Source: Marinobacterium halophilum
GTDB lineage: Bacteria; Pseudomonadota; Gammaproteobacteria; Pseudomonadales; Balneatricaceae
Assembly: GCF_003014615.1 (NCBI RefSeq)
Contig: NZ_PYGI01000001.1
Span: forward strand, 1-64,000
Length of the DNA stretch: 64,000 nt
Direction: 5' to 3'
Notes under the pieces: generated by a model
Seen by the model: the letters and a program-made list of their open reading frames with translations, nothing else
The model's database searches: none
Told to the model about the DNA's origin: nothing
In this document: positions 58,879 to 64,000 of the stretch, one piece after another
Position numbering within the stretch: position 1 is the stretch's first letter
Layout: each line of letters begins with the position of its first letter
Program-made: the position numbers and the translations under genes

Positions 58879-61800
58879 AAAAGTTGAGATCGAGGCATTT
58901 CGAGCCTACCAATCAAAGTCAGATGGAACTTTTGATTTTACACATGATGGAGAAGAGCCTGCTAATTTTGTTGCACTTTATGCTCCAAATGGCTTTGGGA
59001 AAAGTTCTTTTTACGATGCAGTAGAGTGGGCTGTTACCAATCATTTAGAAAGGCTTGGTGGAGAATACAATAAATCAAACAATCAAAGCGCAGCTAAGTC
59101 GACTAAGAGTCCGAATGAAGGGCTAAAAATTCTACGCAACAAGTACGCAGACGAAAGAGTAGACACCACAGTTGTAGTGTCCACCAAGGGTAAGAGTACC
59201 TTTGAACGTAAGCTTCCGAAGCCCCGTAGGAATCAGATCGACATTCGGATAGGGGATTATAAAAAACGAGAAAATGATTACTTTCGGCGTGTCATTCTTA
59301 GCCAAGACGAAATTGATAGGTTCCTTCGAGAAGCAAAGCCACAGGAGCGCTACTCGAAGTTCATGGAAAGCTTTGGTAGCGATATTGAGACTGCTCGCAA
59401 GGAACTGTCCGCACTTATAAATGATAACAAGTCGGAGCTAAGTGACCTTGCTAAAAAACGTGAATCTCTGCTTGAGGAATTGAAGGAACCAATTGATCTT
59501 TCGATGTTTGAGCAGTTCAATTCGGTTGCGACTGAACTTAACTCGTTGGGTGAGAGTATTGTATTACCTGATGAAAATATTTCATCTCAGAGCGTTCATA
59601 AACTTAATGCTAACCTTGTGTCACGACGGCATGAATTGAATACATCAATCCATGCTAATAGTGAAATTCTTGAAGCATTGTCAGAACGTTTAAACAAAAT
59701 GCCCGAAATAGAGCTTCATGTGAGATATGAAGTAGAGCAAAAAACTAAGCTTTCTCGGCTTTTGAAAGGTGTTATTGACGCTGAAAAATATAAAGGGTTA
59801 TTAGACTCATACGAAAAATGTGTAGAGGATCAGAAACAGGCGAATCTGCGCCTAAGTCATCTGATTGAAATAGCTGAAAGTGCGGAGTTTTTTTTAAAAA
59901 CAGATTTCCGTCTTAAAGAGATAACTAAAACTAAAAATGATCTCACGGAAGAGTACTCCAAACTAAATGCTAAATTAGCCGGCTTTCAGGAAAACTTAAA
60001 AGAGTTAAACTACAAGCTTAAGATTGATGACGACAGAGCTTCCTTTCTAAGAAGTTCGTTGGATAGCTCTGGTCCAATTTATGCCGAGCTATCGAACAAT
60101 CGGAAGCGGTTCAACGAATTAAATCAGCAAATAACTGATAAAAAAAATGAGATCCAAGCAGGTAGTACCCAGCGAGAAAAAATTAGTAGTGAATTGAAAG
60201 AATTATCTGCTTTAAAGGTTACATCTAGTTTGTTATTAGCTGGAAATATGGGAGCCATGACTTTCGAAAAAGAAAAAATAGAACAGCTAGCAAAATGTCA
60301 CGCTGATCTAGATCTTCTCGAAGTACATACGCAGACTTTGCATTCTACTCAGAAAGCTTTAACAGAACAAATGGAATTGCATGAAAGGTTGATTTCCATA
60401 GGCTTGGATTATCTTAGTGTTGAATCCTCACATATTTGCCCTTTATGTACAGCTTCTCATCAATCTCCTGGAGAGCTTATAGATAAAGTTCAGAGCCAAA
60501 ATTTGCTGTCTGAGCTGAGTCAAGAAAACTCTAGAAAGATCTCACAGTCTTCAGCTCGTCAGAAGGAACTTAGAGATGAAATTCAAAAAATTACTCAGCA
60601 AGCAGTAGAGTCACAGGCTCAACAACTCACCGGCCTTCGCAGTAATCTATATGAAATTGGAGCTAAACTTGCTAAAGCTGATCAGGATATAAATACTTTT
60701 GCAGGAAAGTGCAAAGACTTAAATGAAAGAAATTCTGAACTAGAGAGCTCTGTTTGGGGACTTTCAAGTCAAGAGCTTGTAACTAGAGTCGAAGCCGAGC
60801 TTAGCCAGTTATCCTTAAAGCGGCCTAATCTTATCCAGCAACAAGCAAACTTAACTTCTCAAATTCAAGTGGCTACTGAGTCGCTTACAGCCAAGCGCGT
60901 TGAGTACGGTGCGCTAGAGTCTGAAATGGAGACTAAAAGTAGTGCTCATGTTTATGTCACAGTATTGACATATCTAAATGAAAATTCTATTTCTTCTCAA
61001 GATATAAACAAGCACTGCAAAATTAAAAAAAATGAACTTGAAGCAGTTTTGCAAGGATATAGAAATTCATGTGAATCTCTGGTTAGTCAGCGCCATGATT
61101 TAAAACAAACGATGATAGTTGATGGTACATGGGTGGACTTTTCACTGTTGAGAAAAGAAAAAGAATCCTTAGATGTAGCCCTCACCAATACTCAATCAGT
61201 TATTAATGCGTTTTATAATAGTTTATCCAACATCGTGAACACTAACTCTGAGGAAACATTAGAGCAAGTAAAAGTGAAAGTAACAGCTAAGATCGACGAA
61301 TGCCAGGTTCGTGCTCATGAGCTAGGAAAATTGCTAAATGGTGTTGAGCTGCTCTTAGCATTAATGACTTCATTTACGCCTTACATAAAACATATATCTA
61401 CTCAGATAGAACTGGATGCCTTAGAGCGGCAGCTAGAGCAGAGAAATAAAGTTGACGAGGTTTTAGTTGCAGAAAGGACGGTCATAATAGAAAAGCTAGA
61501 ATTGATAATTAATAAATTTTTCTTCGAAGACCTTATCAACTCTATTTACAAGAAGATAGACCCACATCCTACATTCAAAAAAGTAGAGTTCAAAGTTAGC
61601 TTTGAGACAGAAAAGCCAACTTTAAATATTTTGGTAAGTGATGGCGCCGGTGGAATGATATCCCCAATTCTCTATTTCAGTGCTGCCCAAACGAATATTC
61701 TAAGCTTGAGTGTATTCCTAGCGAATGCGCTCCACGCGACAGATGATGAAGGAAATTCTATTAATGTTATTCTGATCGATGACCCAATCCAATCAATGGA

Positions 61801-61999
61801 TTCGATTAACGTCCTTTCAATGATAGACCTTTTACGTAGCATATGTTTGCAGTTTGACAAACAGCTCATAATATCGACACATGATGAAAATTTCTTTGGG
61901 CTACTCCAAAGGAAAATACCTTCGGAAGTTTTTGGTTCAAAATTTCTTCAATTGGAAAGATTTGGTGTTGTTTCGCCAGTAGAGCCGATCCTAAATTAG
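58868..61999 (+). CDS. SMC/Rad50-like ABC ATPase with zinc hook, ABC-3C type
   Basis: A 1043-residue ATPase. Walker A is APNGFGKSS (39-47); long coiled coils flank a central CPLC zinc hook at 524-527, almost exactly mid-chain; the tail has Walker B ILIDDPIQSMDS (D971, D972) and the H-loop STHDEN (H1005). The ABC signature is divergent (YFSAAQ instead of LSGGQ/E). The head, coiled-coil and hook layout allows a Rad50-like dimer able to hold DNA. It is the last gene of the operon. Coding is AT-rich compared with the host core. SbcC is excluded by absence of sbcD and by divergence. Confidence 0.9.
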   Translation: MKIKKVEIEAFRAYQSKSDGTFDFTHDGEEPANFVALYAPNGFGKSSFYDAVEWAVTNHLERLGGEYNKSNNQSAAKSTKSPNEGLKILRNKYADERVDTTVVVSTKGKSTFERKLPKPRRNQIDIRIGDYKKRENDYFRRVILSQDEIDRFLREAKPQERYSKFMESFGSDIETARKELSALINDNKSELSDLAKKRESLLEELKEPIDLSMFEQFNSVATELNSLGESIVLPDENISSQSVHKLNANLVSRRHELNTSIHANSEILEALSERLNKMPEIELHVRYEVEQKTKLSRLLKGVIDAEKYKGLLDSYEKCVEDQKQANLRLSHLIEIAESAEFFLKTDFRLKEITKTKNDLTEEYSKLNAKLAGFQENLKELNYKLKIDDDRASFLRSSLDSSGPIYAELSNNRKRFNELNQQITDKKNEIQAGSTQREKISSELKELSALKVTSSLLLAGNMGAMTFEKEKIEQLAKCHADLDLLEVHTQTLHSTQKALTEQMELHERLISIGLDYLSVESSHICPLCTASHQSPGELIDKVQSQNLLSELSQENSRKISQSSARQKELRDEIQKITQQAVESQAQQLTGLRSNLYEIGAKLAKADQDINTFAGKCKDLNERNSELESSVWGLSSQELVTRVEAELSQLSLKRPNLIQQQANLTSQIQVATESLTAKRVEYGALESEMETKSSAHVYVTVLTYLNENSISSQDINKHCKIKKNELEAVLQGYRNSCESLVSQRHDLKQTMIVDGTWVDFSLLRKEKESLDVALTNTQSVINAFYNSLSNIVNTNSEETLEQVKVKVTAKIDECQVRAHELGKLLNGVELLLALMTSFTPYIKHISTQIELDALERQLEQRNKVDEVLVAERTVIIEKLELIINKFFFEDLINSIYKKIDPHPTFKKVEFKVSFETEKPTLNILVSDGAGGMISPILYFSAAQTNILSLSVFLANALHATDDEGNSINVILIDDPIQSMDSINVLSMIDLLRSICLQFDKQLIISTHDENFFGLLQRKIPSEVFGSKFLQLERFGVVSPVEPILN

Positions 62000-62041
62000 T
62001 TGAATGGAAGCAGTAATTAAAAAATGAATCAAGAGGCTAAT

Positions 62042-62110
62042 CAAGGGGGCAGATTTTTTGAAACTACCACCCCCTTGACGTTAACCGCAGAAGAACAATT
62101 ACTCTGCCCC
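62042..62110. repeat. REP-like palindrome, right of the ABC operon
   Basis: CAAGGGGG (62042-62049) pairs with CCCCCTTG (62070-62077); in addition GGGGCAGA (62046-62053) is inverted as TCTGCCCC (62103-62110). The start (AATCAAGGGGGCAGA) nearly repeats the left copy at 55905-55919 in direct orientation. Confidence 0.6.
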
Positions 62111-62231
62111 ATGTTCGTTCCACTCTTAGGCGGCTCAACTGAATATGCTACGGAGTTCCGCGGGCAGTTTACCTAATTCAATATCCGCTGATGGCCGGAC
62201 TTGGAGATAGCCGTTAGATGGTGCAGATCAC

Positions 62232-62300
62232 GTATAACAAGAGCAAGCACTCGGAACAAATTTTCGCTGCGTTACAATTTGTCCGATGTTGCGGGCATTA
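62232..62300 (+). other. Integron attC-like recombination site
   Basis: TATAACAAG opens the site. TCGGAACAAATT (62251-62262) pairs with AATTTGTCCGA (62276-62286) leaving one unpaired A, and further outward AGCAAGCA pairs with TGTTGC with two more single-base bulges. Extra-helical bases and the TTTTCGCTGCGTTACA centre are typical of chromosomal-integron attC sites. The right end is GGCATTAC rather than the usual GGCGTTA. Confidence 0.6.
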
Positions 62301-62315
62301 CACGATGTAAATAAT

Positions 62316-62648
62316 ATGAATTTATTCTTTATCCGTCCGGGTTATGAATCAGATCATGATCTAATCGAATTTAGCGGTGATCACCGATCTGATGATTTTA
62401 CTTCTGTTTTTCCCATATTGGAAAATGCTCTAAAGCCATCAAGAATTACACTGGAAGACTTTGTAACGGATGATTATGTTTGGGAATTCGAATTTGAGAG
62501 CGGGATATTCGAATTAAATGATGATTGGGGTGGCTTGTTTATCATTACTAAAACTAATCATGAAAATGTAATCAATCAGATTTCAAAAGCACTCGTGTCT
62601 TCAGGCTATTTTAAGGAGATTAAAGTTGATACAAGCCAGTACACATAA
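62316..62648 (+). CDS. Hypothetical protein in a probable gene cassette
   Basis: A 110-residue, strongly acidic protein (DDFTSVFPILENAL, FESGIFELNDDWGGLFI) of no family I recognise; no signal or membrane segment. It starts 16 bases after the attC-like site and ends just before a 21-base palindrome, as expected of a one-gene integron cassette. The ATG giving MNLFFIRP is chosen; an upstream in-frame ATG would lie inside the attC-like site. No clear ribosome site, which is common in cassettes. AT-rich. Confidence 0.6.
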   Translation: MNLFFIRPGYESDHDLIEFSGDHRSDDFTSVFPILENALKPSRITLEDFVTDDYVWEFEFESGIFELNDDWGGLFIITKTNHENVINQISKALVSSGYFKEIKVDTSQYT

Positions 62649-62661
62649 CAAGGTTATGTGT
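62641..62661 (+). repeat. Perfect 9-base palindrome, possible collapsed attC
   Basis: ACACATAAC and GTTATGTGT flank AAG. Its halves look like the outer ends of an attC site (ATAACAAG and GTTATG) with the middle deleted. No T-run follows, so it is not a standard terminator. Confidence 0.5.
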
Positions 62662-62691
62662 TCCAAGTAAAGCTGAAAACCAGGAGTAACA

Positions 62692-63051
62692 ATGCCGACA
62701 CTATTCTCATACGGAACACTGCAACAAAAGGAAGTTCAAATTGCCAATTTTGGCCGTGAGCTTTTGGGCAAGAAAGACATGCTGCAAGGCTATATTGTGG
62801 GTGAGATTGAAATTACCGATGAGCGAGTGCTTCGGGAAAGTGGCAAAGCGATTCACCCGATCTTGCGTTTCACTGGCAATGTGGCAGATGAGGTGAGTGG
62901 TACGGTATTTGAGATTACGGATGTAGAGCTTGCGCAAGCCGATGACTATGAAGTTGATGATTACGTGCGTACGCTAGTAAAACTTCAGTCTGGTCAAGAG
63001 TGTTGGATTTATGCAGCGGCAACCGATGCAGGCAATGATGGTGGACGCTGA
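62692..63051 (+). CDS. Gamma-glutamylcyclotransferase (AIG2/GGCT-fold) family protein
   Basis: A 119-residue GGCT-fold protein. The signature FSYGTLQQKEVQIANFGREL opens the barrel, and the acidic segment DYEVDDYVRTLVKLQSGQECWIYAA matches the rest; the catalytic Glu is probably in the DDYEVDDY region. It may act on gamma-glutamyl dipeptides or on related amines. The ATG follows AGGAGTAAC. Small GGCT-fold genes are frequent integron cassettes, consistent with the palindrome just upstream. Substrate unknown. Confidence 0.88.
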   Translation: MPTLFSYGTLQQKEVQIANFGRELLGKKDMLQGYIVGEIEITDERVLRESGKAIHPILRFTGNVADEVSGTVFEITDVELAQADDYEVDDYVRTLVKLQSGQECWIYAAATDAGNDGGR

Positions 63052-63252
63052 GAGTCAGCTGGCTGCAAAGGTTTGCCATGTGGCACCTGCTTGCTTATGT
63101 GAGAGCGAGTCAGCCTACAGCCAGTCAGGTTCTCTTGTCTAAATCCAAGTGTGTCAGTTGATATGGGAATCCAGGCTTTGCTGAAGAGCTGGCTTACCCG
63201 ATACACAAGCTGGAAAAGCCGACGCCTTAACCTTGGGATTTTACCGCAAGCC

Positions 63253-63525
63253 ATGACTTTAAATGACGAAATAAATGCCCTTAACGGCCTTTTGGTTAAG
63301 TATCAAGAGCAAAAGTGGCGGCTGCCCACCGTACAGGGGAAGCAGGATGCCACACGGATATTGAGCAAAATGGCTGGCATGGGCAGCCTAAATGATCTGT
63401 ATATTAGCGCCGCTAACGGCCACAACATAGCGCCCTCGGAAGAAGACGCCGTTAATCATCTGCTTAGAACGCATTTAGCGGCGATACGTCACGGCTGTGA
63501 TAGCCTGTTGTCTCAGCAAGGCTGA
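63253..63525 (+). CDS. Hypothetical protein, possibly DUF6966-like
   Basis: A 90-residue cytoplasmic protein starting MTLNDEINALNGLLVKYQEQ, with KMAGMGSLNDLYI in the middle and a helical end (RTHLAAIRHGCDSLL). The GMGSxNDL core reminds me of the DUF6966 group, but this is a weak recollection. The ATG chosen has no clear ribosome site; the same frame is open for 34 codons further upstream, starting around 63151, and the true start is uncertain. No function can be given. Confidence 0.55.
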   Translation: MTLNDEINALNGLLVKYQEQKWRLPTVQGKQDATRILSKMAGMGSLNDLYISAANGHNIAPSEEDAVNHLLRTHLAAIRHGCDSLLSQQG

Positions 63526-63579
63526 TGATTCACGCATAGCGTTACCGTCATTGGGGTGCGTCTCAGATAAGGTAAAGGG

Positions 63580-63699
63580 ATGTACGGTATGAGGTCTTTT
63601 ATAAAATGGTTTCTGGTTTTGGTCGCAGTGCTTTTTCTGCTCGTAAACCCGGTTATTTCCATGATTCTTCTTTTTATAGCGTTCTTGATTTGGAAATAA
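63580..63699 (+). CDS. 39-residue membrane peptide
   Basis: An ORF of 39 codons reading MYGMRSFIKW followed by two hydrophobic stretches (FLVLVAVLFLLV and ISMILLFIAFLIW) broken by NP. AAGG lies seven bases before the first ATG; an ATG three codons later is an alternative. Composition is that of a membrane hairpin or single tilted helix, as in small toxins or regulatory membrane peptides. No partner RNA was identified. Confidence 0.5.
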   Translation: MYGMRSFIKWFLVLVAVLFLLVNPVISMILLFIAFLIWK

Positions 63700-63755
63700 T
63701 ACGTCATGCTTAGCAAAGAGCCTGTACCAAGATACTGAAGCGAAGGACGATCACC

Positions 63756-64000
63756 ATGAATGACAATACACGTTTTACCGAGGCCAGATCCAGAATGTTG
63801 CCGCTGGGGCGGGCTGAGCACTCGTATGATCTGCTGATGTCGCATTTTGCCGGCTGTTATCTCGATATGCAGAATGCTGGCTACGATAATCTGCCTGATC
63901 TAGAGGTGCTGCATACCTGGCTGCGGGAGCTGAACTTTGTCATTCGCCCGAACCTGATTGAAGCCTGGAAACTGATGGCGGAACATTTCGGTTTTTCACT
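63756..64000 (+). CDS. 5' end of an unrecognised gene (partial)
   Basis: An open frame with AAGGA nine bases before its ATG runs off the window after 81 codons. The start reads MNDNTRFTEARSRMLPLGRAEHSYDLLMSHFAG, later LEVLHTWLRELNFVIRPNLIEAWKLMAEHFGF. It looks soluble and helical; I do not recognise the family. Its base composition returns toward that of the host core, so the accessory segment may end just before it. Confidence 0.6.
   Translation, partial: MNDNTRFTEARSRMLPLGRAEHSYDLLMSHFAGCYLDMQNAGYDNLPDLEVLHTWLRELNFVIRPNLIEAWKLMAEHFGFS

Larger units (their letters stand above)
62000..62315. other. Spacer after the ABC operon with REP-like and attC-like sequences
   Basis: About 316 bases without a credible gene. 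It contains the REP-like palindrome at 62042-62110, a short gene remnant or nothing at 62111-62170, a weak attC-like stretch at 62173-62219, and a much better attC-like site at 62232-62300. Confidence 0.7.

Noticed and set aside
58868-61999. SbcC/Rad50 housekeeping nuclease ATPase
   Set aside because: No SbcD-type nuclease gene is adjacent, the signature motif differs, and the neighbours are a protease, a small unknown protein and an MBL enzyme, as in predicted conflict systems.
55260-63750. CRISPR array or tRNA attachment site in the accessory region
   Set aside because: No regularly spaced short repeats and no tRNA-like cloverleaf were seen; the only repeats are two REP-like palindromes and attC-like stems.

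Overview
The window reads as chromosome of a Gram-negative gammaproteobacterium. Evidence is a complete division and cell wall (dcw) cluster in enterobacterial/pseudomonad order, lpxC and secA directly after ftsZ, meso-diaminopimelate-type MurE, AmpD, and FtsA/FtsZ proteins that read like pseudomonad or oceanospirillad ones. A marine oceanospirillad-like host is an inference, not shown by any single gene.

Layout. (1) 1-7.9 kb: a plus-strand catabolic operon of CoA-thioester enzymes: the tail of an unknown gene, two thiolases, three short-chain dehydrogenases and a MaoC-type hydratase, then a TetR regulator and ETF-ubiquinone oxidoreductase. The first thiolase and the second dehydrogenase look like FadA6 and IpdF of steroid C/D-ring breakdown. 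A strong terminator closes the block. (2) 8.3-31.4 kb: promoter and MraZ operator repeats, then mraZ-rsmH-ftsL-ftsI-murE-murF-mraY-murD-ftsW-murG-murC-ddlB-ftsQ-ftsA-ftsZ-lpxC, then secA, argJ and a Nudix/ThiE-like fusion. Most dcw genes overlap by a few bases. (3) 31.5-48 kb: an aryl polyene (APE) type gene cluster: phosphopantetheinyl transferase and a small exported protein on the minus strand, and on the plus strand ketosynthases, two acyl carrier proteins, a ligase-dehydratase fusion, glycosyl- and acyltransferases, thioesterase, LolA-like carrier, MMPL exporter, flavin oxidoreductase, ketoreductase and lipoproteins. It has no ammonia lyase or methyltransferase. (4) 48.2-55.3 kb: nadC, ampD, a lone iron-type ABC ATPase behind a probable Fur box, and a permease-like hybrid sensor kinase with its LuxR-type response regulator.

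(5) 55.3-64 kb is accessory DNA, clearly AT-richer than the rest between 56 and 62.7 kb. It begins with the 3' end of an IS110/IS1111-type element and a REP-like palindrome. Next come four tightly coupled genes: a metallo-beta-lactamase-fold hydrolase, a trypsin-like protease with a C-terminal helical region, a 179-residue protein, and a 1043-residue zinc-hook SMC/Rad50-like ATPase. This matches the architecture of predicted ABC-three-component (ABC-3C) conflict systems and is the best candidate for a poorly described system here. A second REP-like palindrome, an integron attC-like site and several small genes (one gamma-glutamylcyclotransferase-like) follow. The window ends inside an unrecognised gene.

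How the parts work together: region 1 would feed acetyl- and propionyl-type CoA products to central metabolism and pass electrons to quinone through ETF-QO. Region 2 is the envelope growth and division core. Region 3 would build and export an outer-membrane polyene pigment. Region 5 is a probable defence island. No tRNA, rRNA or CRISPR array was seen.
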